From contig NC_088777.1 of the NCBI RefSeq assembly GCF_954871325.1, positions 30,109,366 to 30,173,365 of the forward strand: a stretch of 64,000 nucleotides of DNA. The letters run 5' to 3'. The position numbers were made by a program, and so were the translations under genes. Below, one piece after another: positions 36,161 through 47,280 of the stretch (its first letter is position 1; each line of letters begins with the position of its first letter). Source of the DNA: Gordionus sp. m RMFG-2023. Its lineage: Eukaryota; Nematomorpha; Gordioida; Chordodea; Parachordodidae. Below the pieces are notes generated by a model, which did no database searches, was not told the DNA's origin, and saw only the letters and a list, made by a program, of their open reading frames with translations.

Positions 36161-37690
36161 TTAAACATTCAATGTTATATTAATAGCGATTCCCTCAAGA
36201 TAATCTAATCTTGATCGATTTTCGAAGTCAGAAACAATTATTCTCGCATGCAGATTTCGAAATTTTTTTCTCGGGGTAGAGGGTGTTTCACCAGAATTAT
36301 ATTGAGCAATTTTTAACTCTGTCAACCCTTGTTTTTTTAAGCCTAGAAAAATTATATAGTTTATTAGTAAATCTTTATACTTTTTAAAATAATAGATATA
36401 TAGATAACTTGATATAAATTTCCACATGTTTGGATGGTAACTTGTTAGGAGGGAACTGAAGCATCTATGCCACCCTTCAACCGCGTTGTTGGTTTTCGCT
36501 TCCCCGTTCAATGTTGATTGGTAACAATTCCAGAGTTCAATATTAAACAAAGCAGGTAGTCTGCCTCTTCCAAACGTTTTACAAATGTAAGCTTTTCAAA
36601 AGTTTCAATTAGAGGCTGAAGTAACAATTGATTATTAGAATAAAATTCGGAGTTTATTAGTAATTCAAATGTTTCAACTACATTTAAGGGTGGCACAAAC
36701 GCCAAACAAAACATCATTTTAAGTTGTATATTAAATTCCACATCTGTTTTATATTTCTGCGATATTTTTGAATGTTTCGCCAAAATGGAAATAGCAACAT
36801 TTGTGTTGCGAACTGGGAAACACTTCATTGAAAGCTTTTACACTGGCCATTTCAAAATCCGTCATAATTTTTTTTGGAGTTGATATTAAGTTGTCACCTA
36901 TAATAGTAAATATTCTTTTATAAGTTTCATAATCCTTTCTATTGGTCAATATATATATGAGAGGTAAAACATTATTATTTCTAATCCCATGAATTGTATA
37001 AATTTGAGTAAATAAAGGTGGCGACGATTTAAATGTACCATCAGAAAACCAAAGTTCGCATGAAGCTAAGAAGTCCAAATTTTTTCTTGTTCCAAATATA
37101 ATAACACGGTCGGAAACCTGACACACATGTTAAATAAATAAGCAATTATAATAAAGTGTTTCTTATCGGGCAGATATCGCAATAAAAATGAAGGATTTAG
37201 TTATATTTGTTCAAAAAATTTATAGAAAATCTTACCGGACCATCATCATGAAGTATGAAATCTTCATATTTATCTGTAATTGAATATTCATACCAGCTCA
37301 ATAAGACTGCTAGGATTCGGAGGTGCAAAACTGTTTGAACTCCGCGTTCGGTGAATTATACGTTTCATAAGATTGGTGATGGTAGTGCCATTGTTATGGA
37401 ATCACATAATTGAGATACGTGTTTCGCCACAATAAAGTTTGGAGTTTCCATAGTATTATTCAAAGCTTCATTCTTAATTAAATTGATTATTTTCTTGGTT
37501 TCCATTTCGATTGGATTTTCTGGATGATTGTGTATTTCTTTATTATCTTTTATCTTACCATTTTTTTTGTAAGTCGTACGGGACATTTAAAAATATCTTG
37601 ATTAATGCATCTATAATAATTAGTATCTGAGACTACTTTATCCAGGCGGAACAAATAATTTTTAAAGGTTAAGATCTCCTTATTTTTGCT
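36161..37690 (-). pseudogene. MULE transposase with FLYWCH-type finger and one intron
   Basis: A Mutator-like transposase, minus strand. N-terminus (37690-37365): FRLDKVVSDTNYYRCINQDI, then FKCPVRL and IHNHPENP, a FLYWCH-type zinc finger (C...C...H.H) with one frameshift inside it. A clean intron of 118 bp (37118-37235, GTAAGA to TGTCAG) joins KYEDFILHDDGP to VSDRVIIFGTRKNL in phase 0. The MULE core follows: LWFSDGTFKSSP (first Asp), KKIMTDFEMASV (second Asp) with CCYFHF, and TNNAVEGWHRCFSSLL (catalytic Glu), so all three catalytic residues remain. Frameshifts near 36765 and 36545 break the frame. The C-terminus ends at 36161. No long TIRs were found; mobility would depend on ends I could not locate. 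Confidence 0.9.
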
Positions 37691-37829
37691 TGATAACATA
37701 TTTTATAAGACTCCGAAATAAAGAGGAAAGAATGGCGAAAATATTTATAATTTATAACCAAAGGATTGGCACCAGCCAGACGAGAAATTTTTTTTTTAAA
37801 TTTCGGCAATACTTTTTTTGGTTATTGGT

Positions 37830-38960
37830 ATATTATTTTTTTTCTATTTTATTTTTTTTTGTTATTTATTTTATGATATTTTTTTTATTTTTGCCTACAA
37901 ATTTAATTTTTTTTGTGGTAAAATATAGGAATTATTAATTCCGCATATTTAAGATATTTTTAGGAGAATTTTGCTTACAAATTTATTTTTTTTTGTATGG
38001 ATAAAATAGACTCCACCTTTGAAGTTTAAGTGATTTTTAACCTTTCTAGTGAAGGGTTAAATCGGAATATAGTACGATACACGAAATATAGTATTAAATA
38101 CCCAATTTTATTCATTAAATTGAAATATATTATTGAAATTAATACAGTGATTTATAAAATGATTAAAAATGACAAAACGATTTAACAATTTATATTTTCT
38201 AAAATATTTATATTCATGAATATTATCGCGATCCCCATGTCTTTTGTAGTTTGCTTTTAGGTCCCGCCACAGCCTTTCGACTTTTTGGGTGTGGATTGAT
38301 CTGTCATTAGGATCAACAAAATTTCGCGAATGATTGACCCGATAATGGAAATAATTGGCTTGTTCTAGCCTATTATATCTAAGATAAATAGATTTAAATT
38401 TATTACCACTTTTGATTTACAGGAAAAATATATTTGAATACCCTAACCACGAGTCAGTCATTATCGTCGAATCTTGCATTACATTATCTTTAATCACACG
38501 CAGTGTGGTATCAATCTTAAATAAAAATTTGTAGAAAAAACTTTTTTAAATATCTTAAATAAAAAAATTAAATTTGTAACCAAATTCTCCTAAAAATAAC
38601 TTATAAATATGCGGAATTAATAATTCCTATATTTTACCACAAACAAAATTAAATTTATAGGCAAAATTCCTAAAAATAACTTAAATATTTTACCACAAAA
38701 AAATTAAATTTATAGGGAAAATTCTAAAAATAACTTAAATATTTTACCACAAAAAAATTAAATTTATAGGCAAAATTCTCTTAAATTAACTAAATATGCG
38801 GAATTAATAATTCCTATATTTTACCACAAAAAAATTAAATTTGTAGGCAAAATTCTCCTAAAAATTTATTCACAAAAAAAATTAAATTTGTAGGCAAAAA
38901 TAAAAAATTGATAAAAAAATAACAAAAAAAAAATATAATAAAAACAGTAACCCTTTTTTT
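37830..38960 (-). mobile_element. Merlin element with iterated terminal repeats
   Basis: The left arm (about 37850-38000) and right arm (about 38560-38955) are inverted relative to each other. Both are built of a unit TTTTGCCTACAAATTTAATT followed by TTTTTGTGGTAAAATA, sometimes with the palindromic block GGAATTATTAATTCC plus GCATATTTA. The right arm holds about six units, the left about two. Between them lies a Merlin transposase fragment. Target duplication and exact ends could not be fixed because the arms run into T-rich and A-rich DNA. Confidence 0.7.
38108..38515 (-). pseudogene. Merlin (IS1016-like) transposase, C-terminal part
   Basis: Minus-strand exon from an acceptor (TTTAAG at 38516) to TAA at 38108-38110. 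The first part reads DTTLRVIKDNVMQD, then STIMTDSWLGYSN, with the catalytic Asp in TDSW. A 42-bp intron (38379-38420, GTAAAT to CTTAG) joins it in frame to YNRLEQANYFHYRVNHSRNF. VDPNDRSIHTQKVERLWRDL (catalytic Glu in VERLW) and KANYKRHGDRDNIHEY follow. These are hallmark motifs of the IS1595/IS1016-Merlin DDE family. The fragment is open throughout once the intron is removed. The N-terminal half with the first catalytic Asp is missing; the iterated right arm occupies its place. Confidence 0.85.
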
Positions 38961-39318
38961 TAAAATAATTATAATTTATCAAATATGTCATTAATTATTT
39001 GTTAATTTTTAGTGTAGCTATTTTTTTATTATATTTTAAAATTATTTAAGAAATATTATATTTAAATTAATTGAAATTAATTCCGAGATATTATACTAAA
39101 ATTTTTATCACGCCCCCCCTCCAAATAAACAGAAAAGATAAAAAGATATCTATAAAGATCGTAAAATAATAAGATTAATAAATATTTTAAATTGGGGAAA
39201 TCCCTTATTTCACTTAGATGTAATTTATTTTTGAATTGCCATTCAAAATTGATATTCTAAACAGTAATGTTGAAGACTTTATTCATCTACACTGTTTAAG
39301 AATAGTGACTGCCAAAAC
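38961..39318. other. AT-rich spacer
   Basis: A-rich and T-rich DNA with a C-run at about 39112-39120. Nothing recognised. Confidence 0.4.
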
Positions 39319-39932
39319 CACGGTTGTGCATTTGACCGGTCAAATATAGTTAAAATCAAATAAATATTATTTTATATTGAATATCATCATTTTCTTTTAT
39401 ATTTTTTAATCAATTTTCTTTTTGTCTAAATCTTCAATCGATTTCTGTTTTAGTAAGATTATTGACACAAATCGACCAATTTCTTTCTGAAGAAGAAGTA
39501 GATCTAGGAATTGTTAGTAATGTCACTTCTCTTTGGCCATGGTGGTCAAAGCTAATTCCACTGCTTGAGATTGAAATCTGATTGTTTCTTATGGAAGTTT
39601 ATCTCCATGATTTTCTATTAAACAAGCCGCTTTTATTCCTGAAATTTATGATATAACTTGAAATATTTTGATCACCACCTTGTATGCCTAATTCTTTTAT
39701 TATATTACATACTTCATTAAATTCCCTATGATTAAAATGCTCTCCTTAATATTAGGAACTCAATAAGCATTGTGATCACATTTCACATGTATTTATATCG
39801 TTTTTTTCTTTTTCAAACATATTTTTATATTCAGATCTTATAGAATATTTGATCAGGTCAAATATTCTCCCGTTCAATTGACCCGTCAAAATCTAGTCAT
39901 TTGACTGGTCAATTGACTGACTTCTAACCCTG
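39319..39932 (-). mobile_element. Short hAT deletion derivative
   Basis: The ends CACGGTTGTGCATTTGACCG and the inverse of CAGGGTTAGAAGTCAGTCAA share GACCGGTCAA / GACCAGTCAA words. The flanks GCCAAAAC (39311-39318) and GCCAAAAT (39933-39940) match at seven of eight bases, fitting a hAT target duplication. On the minus strand, 39580-39430 gives VELALTTMAKEK, then STSSSERNWSICV, the C-terminal dimerisation motif of a hAT transposase. The catalytic core is deleted and stops are present. 614 bp in total. Confidence 0.8.
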
Positions 39933-39940
39933 GCCAAAAT

Positions 39941-40295
39941 TGATTGATAAATTTATAAATATTAAGTCATCAGACAATAAATAGGAATGCTACCCAGATA
40001 TCAATTTCGCCAGTAAATATCAAGATTTAACCAATAAACTCAATGATTATTATATTGATAAAGCTGAGTTCCTTGTGCGCGATTATTATAAAATAAGAAC
40101 TTCGAAGGAAAGGATAGGATAGCGAAAAAAGTGTATTCCAATAACAAATTTCATAAACCAGATCTAAGTTTATTAATCATTATATAAATTTTTTATGGTT
40201 AAAAGAAAATTACAAACTATGTGAAATTAAAAAAATATTATTCAAATAATATAATTATAAAAAAATGATTCAAAATAAATTAGTCATTATTAGCA
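39941..40295. other. Non-coding spacer
   Basis: No recognisable content; short frames between 40060 and 40260 are closed and match nothing I know. Confidence 0.4.
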
Positions 40296-40655
40296 ATTAT
40301 CGCGATATTAAATTCTCTATAATATCTTCGCGATATATGTTTCGCGAAATAATTGTCGCTACATTGTCTTCACGATTCGGGTTTCGCGATAATAACTTCG
40401 CTATAAAATTTTCGCGATTAAAGTTTCGCGGTAATATATTCGCTTCAAATGTTTCGCGGTAATGTATTCGCATTAAAGGTTTTGCGATATTGTATTCGCG
40501 GTAATGTATTCGCGATAAAGGTTTCGCTATAAAAAATTTGCGATATTGCATTGGCGGAATAGTATTCGTTATTATGGATTCGCGATAAAAGTTTCGCTAC
40601 AAAATCCCTTCGCGATAAACGACATTCGCGATAAAAGTGTTTAGCGATATTCGCT
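40296..40655 (+). repeat. 14-bp minisatellite array (TTCGC orientation)
   Basis: About 25 units such as GTTTCGCGATAATA, in 14-bp phase, with TTCGC as the core. The right boundary is TTCGCTAAACTGACATGGAACC, a diverged form of the TATTGACGTGATACG boundary. Open frames on both strands here (40265-40462 plus, 40297-40551 minus) are artefacts of the repeat. Confidence 0.85.
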
Positions 40656-40711
40656 AAACTGACATGGAACCAATCGGCACAGCCCTATTTTTAACGTTAC
40701 ATGTCAATACC
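40656..40711. mobile_element. hAT terminus wedged between two opposed arrays
   Basis: AATCGGCACAGCCCTA (40663-40680) is the inverse of the hAT end TAGGGCTGTGCCGAT seen at 27583. On its left is the boundary of one array (ACTGACATGGAACC) and on its right the inverted boundary of another (CGTTACATGTCAATACCGCG). Only about 20 bp of hAT end remains. Confidence 0.7.
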
Positions 40712-41058
40712 GCGAAAATTTTAGCGCGAAATGTATTATCGCGAATGTCGATTACCGCGAAAAGATATTATAGCAAATGCATTATCGAGAATATAATATA
40801 GCGAATGCATTATAGCAAAAATAGCGAATGTATTAGCGCGAAAATGTTATCGCGAATGCATTATAGCGAATACATTACAGCGAATGAATTATCGCGAATG
40901 CATTATCGCGAATATATTACCGCGAATGCATTATAGCGAATGTATTATAGCGAATGAATTATCGCGAATACATTATAGCGAATGCATTATAGCGAATCCA
41001 TTATAGCGAATGCATTATAGCGAATGAATTATCGCTGTATTATAGCGACATTATCATA
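40712..41058 (-). repeat. 14-bp minisatellite array (GCGAA orientation)
   Basis: About 24 units such as GCGAATGCATTATA or GCGAATGAATTATC in 14-bp phase, opposite in orientation to the array just to the left. Units are more alike here than at 28376-28862, hinting at more recent expansion. Beyond 41060 the sequence is unrelated to the body of the copies at 1495 and 43405. Confidence 0.9.
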
Positions 41059-41317
41059 TCGCGAATGGAGTTTCATGAAAGTTACAATTTTATATTTATC
41101 GGCTTTTCGACTGACTTAGTTGAATCTGAAAATTAAGTTAAAATGGGGATTGGCTCTAAAAACATTTTTTTATTGATATTAAGGCTAAGGCTTTTCTTTT
41201 TTTTTGACCCAAAATATATAAAAAAGATTCTAAGTAATAAAATAGATTTCTCTTTTTCATCTAATCATTTTAAATATTAAACATCAAGTTTTTTCTTTTT
41301 AATTTATTGAAAACTTA

Positions 41318-42270
41318 TAGGGGAGAACGGGGTTATGGCGAACCCTAAAGGCAAACCTTAAGAAAATTATAAGTACTTTATCATTTTTAATAAAAAATAT
41401 CTCATTTTGTTCAGCTCTATTAGTTTTATGATATGTTTAAATTTCAAAAATACATTTCTAATAATTTTTTCAAAATATCATTTTTCCTGGAATTTTTTTT
41501 GGTAACCGAGTGAACCCTACCCGGGGACGAACAAGCCCTTGGTCGAGGCTATTATAAACTCTCTTTAATTTTCCATATATAAAAGTTATATATTTTTTTA
41601 TTAGGATATATTTAATGATTTAAAACATAAAAGTATTATATAAAATCATTTAAAACATTCACAATCTTTGCAAATAAATAAACAATAAAATTGCAAAGCC
41701 ATTTAACTAATAACTGACATTGAAAGCAGTCTTGATTGTTATGCTTGATATAATTTATTTGTATACCAAACAATTATTTATCATATAATAACCTTTTTCG
41801 ATTTTTTTTCTTTTAGTTAGTCTCTCCTTGGCTTTTTTTGCATGTCAAATTTTTAAAAAATAGCAAAAAAAAGGTTCGACCTAACCCCATATAAATAGCC
41901 CCAGTAGCCACCACTTTGATTAAGATCATATTTTGAAGTATTTATATTATCAATTTTGTTCGGGTAAATTGTTATTCTATAAAATAGGATTTTTTCTTTT
42001 ATATAAGATGATTTTTGTGTGGTAAAATAGTATATTAATCTTTATTTTTGAAAAATAGTAAAAGTGTAAAAAGTAACTTTTGAAGGTACGAATGATATAA
42101 AGCATTATTAAAATTCTTCAAGCGGTACGATAGAAATAAAAATTATAGCCGCATATGCAATATATAAGTATATAGTTTTGGTAAAATATTATCTCTTAGA
42201 GTTTAATACTCTAGAAAATAAAGCCACTCTCACTATAACCCTGGGTTCATTATAACACCGGTCTCCCCTA
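41318..42270. mobile_element. TIR element with TAGGGGAGA ends
   Basis: The left end TAGGGGAGAACGGGGTTATG followed by GCGAACCC is inverted at the right as GGGTTCATTATAACACCGGT followed by CTCCCCTA, giving an imperfect TIR of about 28 bp. Length 953 bp. The interior is AT-rich with a GC-rich patch (ACCCTACCCGGGGACGAAC near 41515) and no open frame. No clear target duplication, so the superfamily is undecided. Confidence 0.7.
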
Positions 42271-43404
42271 ATTATGGGCATCAGAAATTTTTTAGCTTTA
42301 GCTGATAACATAAAATAATATCACAAAGTTCTTTCCAAAAGTGTCTTACTTTGTGGAATAAACAAAAAATGTCTACCAATATGGCAGGTAACATCAAGAA
42401 ATTGGGTAGGTATCTGATAAATTCTAGTGGAATTCGTATTACGAATCTATGGTTTTGCTTGATAAAATCTTAGTTGAAAAACAAAAGGAGATTGATGAAT
42501 ATGATAACCATGGGGTTAGCTTGGTGAACTGGATTAATATTCCACTTTTTCCTAGAGAATTCAGGAATTAAACTTGATTCCAATTTTTATTCTCATGTCA
42601 AAATTTTATCATTATCAGATCTTTGATAAAATACATAATTTAGAAAATTATCGTATGTTTATATTGTTAGTGATATTTAATAATGAGATTTGTTTAATAA
42701 TGCCAAAATATTTTATGTTATAGTTTATGAATTTGAAGAAATCTTTAAAAATATATGTCCGACTACATTTTTTTATCTTAATTTTCTAAAAGCCACTTTA
42801 TAAAATTTAATATATTTTGTTTTTATGTTATAGTTTATGAATTAAAGGAAATCTTTAAAAATATATATGATAAGATTTTATGTTTTAAAGCTATAAAATT
42901 AATAATTTTGACGATTACAAAAGATTTAATAAGATAGAGGTCTCAATCCAATGTTCCCCTTCATCTAATCTTATTTAAAAAATTTTAAAAATTATCAACA
43001 TATTTTTTTAGCTCTGGAAAGGGTTAATCATATCAGTAACTAGGGGCTAGTAGAATTAGGTCGAATTAATTATATTATGCTTAAAAATATGATACAATAA
43101 GTATTCATTGGCTATTATAGCTTTAAATTCTATTTTTTTCCCTTTAACTTTCACCTTTTCTAGTAGTTGATAATCAAAAGAATTAAAAAATTCATTAAAA
43201 CTTAAACATTTTTTAAAATAAAATATCACATTTTGAAATTTTTTATGAATTATTTATATACAAATGGTGTATTATTGATAATAACAATTATCCTATAGGA
43301 GACTTAATAAACCAATATAATCTACAAACCTGGGGTTTGGGGCTTGTTGGGGCAAAAATTAACTTTTACTAGAATCAATCTTAAAATATAAAATATTTAT
43401 TAAT
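42271..43404. other. Non-coding AT-rich DNA
   Basis: A phrase TTTTATGTTATAGTTTATGA with GGAAATCTTTAAAAATATAT recurs at about 42710 and 42820 as a roughly 110-bp direct repeat. No gene or element end was recognised. Confidence 0.4.
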
Positions 43405-43985
43405 AGGGTCTTTTGTAAAAAACTACTTAATCTAATCGTTAAAAACATTGAGTATACCAAATTCCACATATTTTTTAATAAAATACGAATTTCATAAATA
43501 ACAAGTGACGTGTTTTAGAGGTAAATAATTTTAAAACTCTACTTTAAATAAATATAGACAATTAAGCTGGTTCTCTGGTTTTTTGGAACTTAATAAATGG
43601 GTTAAATATAATTATGTCAAATATAAATCACTATTGCATTGTGATAATGTTAGTTGTAATGCATTCGCGATATTGCATTCGCGATAATGTATTCGCTCTA
43701 ATACATTCGCTATGATACATTCGCTGTAAGGTTTTCGCGTTAATGCATTCGCGCTAATATATTCGCTATAATACATTCGCTATGATGCATTCGCGATAAT
43801 GCATTCGCGGTATTACATTCGCTGTAGTAATGCATTCGCTATAATATTTTCGCGGTAATGCATTCGCTATAATGCATTCGCGCTAATATATTCGCTATGA
43901 TACATTCGCTATAATATCTTTTCGCGGGAATCGACATTCGCGATAATACATTTCGCGGTAAAAGTTTCGGTATTGACGTGATACG
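43405..43985 (+). mobile_element. Non-autonomous element capped by minisatellite array, copy 2
   Basis: It carries the same ordered blocks as 1495-2326 (AACTACTTAATCTAATCG-like, ATTGAGTATAC, AACAAGTGACGTGTTTTAGA, TCAAATATAAATCA). A 14-bp TTCGC array at 43654-43972 follows, and then the boundary TATTGACGTGATACG at 43971-43985. Sequence after the boundary is unrelated to that after copy 1. Shorter than copy 1 because of internal deletions. No coding sequence. Confidence 0.7.
43654..43972 (+). repeat. 14-bp minisatellite array in element copy 2
   Basis: About 22 units such as GCATTCGCGATAAT and ACATTCGCTATGAT in 14-bp phase. The CpG-bearing TTCGC core is conserved and spacers vary. Confidence 0.9.
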
Positions 43986-45005
43986 ATTTTTAACCACTTT
44001 ACTCTAGGTATGAATTAAAATTATAAAAATAATACACTTACAATAAATATATAATCTGCTATTTGTTAATGCTTTAAAAATATGACAGTAAAAATGTAAA
44101 ATACCAATCGTATTACCCCCTTCTTTCCTGTATTAAAATTATTATATATTTTGGTAACTACTGATTATTATTAGCAGAAGCTAATGACGATATAAAAAAT
44201 GATTAATAATTGCCTTCAAAATATAAATAACTTCTTTTATACACAAAAAATAACTGTCAAAAATATCAACATATTTAAATTTAATTTTTGCAATTTTAAA
44301 CGTAAAGGGTAGAGAGGACCCTTAAGAATAATATTTCGACAGGAGGCAGCTATTAAGTATATAAACAGCTTGCCGATATTAATTTAATATTGGATTAGAT
44401 CAGGCTAAAAAGGGGGTATTGGACGACCTCAATGAATTTAATCCATATTTAGTTAATTATCCTATTTTTGTGTATATTTTCCCTCACTTATATTGAAATT
44501 TGTTTTATAAATAATATATATATTTAATTTCAAAAAATATTTACATTGAAAGTTGGTGTGATATTATTAATGTTAGAAGACTAAGTCAAGTTATAGTCAT
44601 AGCTATAGAAATAGATATATCTATTCCAAAAGAAGAAATATCAAATGGTGCTTTGAAAATTGGAATAAAAATGCAGGTGAAATAATGTAATTTTTATATA
44701 AATTAGAGGTATATTGAATCAGCCTGGTCATTCATTTTTTTAAAAAAATATATAGGTATTTGGTATCTTTCTTTTGTGAAGTTTAAAGATGACAGATATA
44801 TCTTAAAAATATAATGGTTCATTATTTTATTTTTTACATATATTTTTATTTTTTAAATAAAGTATTATTAAATACAAGGAATTTCCAATTTTATTTTTGT
44901 TGGATTTCAGATTACTCTTTTGTTCAGTTCGAGTTTTTAAAAGAGTTAAGTTTGGGTTTAAAAAAATGAGTCAGGATCAGTGCATGGGGTGAAATTTTAT
45001 GGTCA
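43986..45005. other. Non-coding AT-rich DNA
   Basis: No gene was recognised. GC-containing words near 44940-45010 (GAGTTAAGTTTGGGTTT, AGTCAGGATCAG) may be the left part of an older MITE whose right part lies at 47122-47280; the hAT at 45014 would have split it. Confidence 0.35.
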
Positions 45006-45013
45006 TACCTGCC

Positions 45014-47113
45014 CAGGGTTGGGCAGTATCGCGGATATTTGTATCTAAGTTACAAGATACTTTTTGTATCTTGTACCTTTTTTAAAATTTTGGAAAGTAT
45101 CTTGTATCCAGTATCTAAGATACATATTATTTAAAAGTATTTGTATCTTAACCAACTTTGTATTCAAAAGATACAGATACTTTAAAAATAATTTATATTG
45201 GTTAATTTAAATAGTATTAAAATTTAAAATGATATTGTTTTAAGATTTAAATGAAAAATTTACAAAATTTAGATATTTTAAGATAATTTTTGATATATGA
45301 CGTTGGTCGTCATATAGCAATTTGCTAACAATTAGAACTATCATATTTGAATCGTTTTATATCTGTCTATTTTAATATTATGGAAGAAGAAAATAGAATA
45401 TGTTTATCTTTGTCTTCAGATGATTCTTCAACCGAAAATTATAACAATAAATTTAAACTAAGCATACTTAATGGTAAATTTTTTGAAGTACTTCAAGATG
45501 ATCATAATAAAGAAATTCATCGTGACTTTGGTATTGACGAAAAAGTTATAGCAACTGTTACAGATAACGGCTCTAACTTTAAGAAAGCTTTCAAGGAGTT
45601 TGGATATTCTATGGAAGCTGTAGAGAATGACTTTGACATCAATGATGATGAATGTATAGAATTCGAAATCATTGAAAGTATTATTTAATACTTCTTTAAA
45701 ATTTATTATGATATTGTAAATTTAGTAAAAAATTTTATTCAAATAAAATTATTTATTTGTTTATTTAAGGGTCTAAAGAAGCCTCAATAACATTGCCTCA
45801 ACACATTCGTTGTTTGTGCCATACGATAAGTCTAATTGCCACAACAGATGTCGAGAGAGCTATTAAGGATTCTCCTAACATTTCTAAAATTCATCATCCT
45901 GCTATAACTAAATGTACTAAGCTATGGAATGCAAATAATAGGCTTAAAACTGCAGAACTTATCAAAGCAGTTTTAGGAAAACAATTAGTTACACCTTGTT
46001 GCACTAGATGGAATAGTTTGTATGATAGTCTTCTTAGTTTATTAAAATTTAAAGGCGAACTTCCTAAATTATGTCAAAAATTAGAATTGAGATATTGAAA
46101 TTCAATATTTAGAAGAATATTGCAATATAATGGCCCCATTGGCTATAGCGATTGACAAAATACAGAGTGAAATCAACTGCTATTATGAAGAATCAGCTCT
46201 AATTTTAAATGTCGTAAAAAATAATTACAAATTTAATTCAAACCAATCTACAATTTTGCAAACCATTAGCTATTGCCATAGAAAATTATTTAAATAAAAG
46301 ATGATTTTGATAACAATTTTAAAAGTGCATTTTTGGCAACTATTTCTCATCCCGATTTTAAAAATCGTTGGATTGATGGTGAAAAAGAAAAAAAATACTT
46401 TCAGGATTTGTTATTACATGAAGTTTTAATTGTTTTTAAAAATAATATTGAAATTAATACTTCAACAAAATCTTCAATCGATGAAGATGATGATTACTTT
46501 TGCCTTAAAAGTACCACATCCAATTCTAATAATTCAATAAATGATATTGAAATAGAGGTCCTAAATTATATGAAAGATGACAGGCGGAGTATAAATATGT
46601 TAAATAGTTATAAATATATAAAAGAAATATTTATTAAATATAACACAATATTACCCTCCTCAGCCCCCGTTGAAAGATTATTTAGCTTTGCTAATATGGT
46701 TAATAGATAAAATTGTCAAAGATTGAACGATAAATCATTTGAAAAATTAATAATATTAAAAAATAATGCTGATATATGATGCTGATTTATTATTATTAAC
46801 TAATTATATAATTATTAAATGGAATATCGCATTATCTTTTATAATAAATTTGTTATTTTCTACAATTTATTTTTAATATTTTTTTATAAATTTATATTAT
46901 AGATATGAAAATAAAGCTTTATACATTTTGATTTTGACTATTTAAAGTTTTATAAAAAGTATCTTGTATCTTAGATACTTTTTTTAAAAAAAATACAAGT
47001 ATCTTATATCTTATTGAAATTTTTCTAAAGTATCTTGTATCTTAAATACAAAATTTTATAAAGTATCTGTATCTGTATCCGAATAATATTTTCTGAAAAT
47101 TTGCCCAACCCTG
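45014..47113 (+). mobile_element. hAT transposon with perfect 8-bp target duplication
   Basis: The ends are CAGGGTTGGGCA and TGCCCAACCCTG, perfectly inverted, flanked on both sides by TACCTGCC (45006-45013, 47114-47121). Subterminal regions carry many GTATCTTGTATCT / AGATACAAGATAC words in both orientations, probably transposase-binding repeats. Length 2,100 bp, with the transposase on the plus strand. Exact ends and duplication suggest a fairly recent insertion. A decayed end of the same family lies at 2790-2986. Confidence 0.95.
45347..46786 (+). pseudogene. hAT transposase (nearly complete core, N-terminus lost)
   Basis: Cut-and-paste transposase of the hAT superfamily. The first segment (45347-45677) runs quickly into FGIDEKVIATVTDNGSNFKK, the conserved D-N-G-SNF block of the RNase H fold; the BED finger and first catalytic part before it are missing. 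A probable 92-bp intron (45678-45769, AAA/GTATTA to TTTAAG) leads to LPQHIRCLCHTISLIATTD, then TPCCTRWNSLYDSLLSLL (conserved W). Past a frameshift near 46095 come LEEYCNIMAPLAIAIDKIQ, SHPDFKNRWID and, at 46654-46770, LPSSAPVERLFSFANMVNR with LNDKSFEKLIILK, the C-terminal dimerisation region. Few lesions, so young, but not functional as it stands. Confidence 0.9.
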
Positions 47114-47121
47114 TACCTGCC

Positions 47122-47280
47122 CCAGGCTTATTAGGCCCGTCTAATCCCTTTGTTTTAAAAAAGTATTAAAGTCCATTGTTAATTAAAAATATACAAGCCC
47201 AAGTTCATGGAAAAATTAAAAGATAGGCCAGGCCCATTAAAATTATAATTTTGGTAAGCCCGCAACAAATATACTATAAT
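47122..47280. mobile_element. Remnant of an older GC-rich-ended MITE
   Basis: AGGCTTATTAGGCCCGTCTAATCCC and AGGCCAGGCCCATTAAAATT-type words resemble the subterminal words of the MITEs at 24225 and 50040. The hAT at 45014 probably inserted into this element. No clear ends. Confidence 0.4.

Noticed and set aside
37690-37938. 82-codon plus-strand ORF with a long hydrophobic FFF/YYF stretch resembling a membrane protein
   Set aside because: It is a translation of T-runs in the left arm of the Merlin element.
40265-40551. ORFs on both strands with repeated YREDNIA / FRGNIFA motifs
   Set aside because: Also translations of the 14-bp array; open on both strands because units lack stops in those frames.
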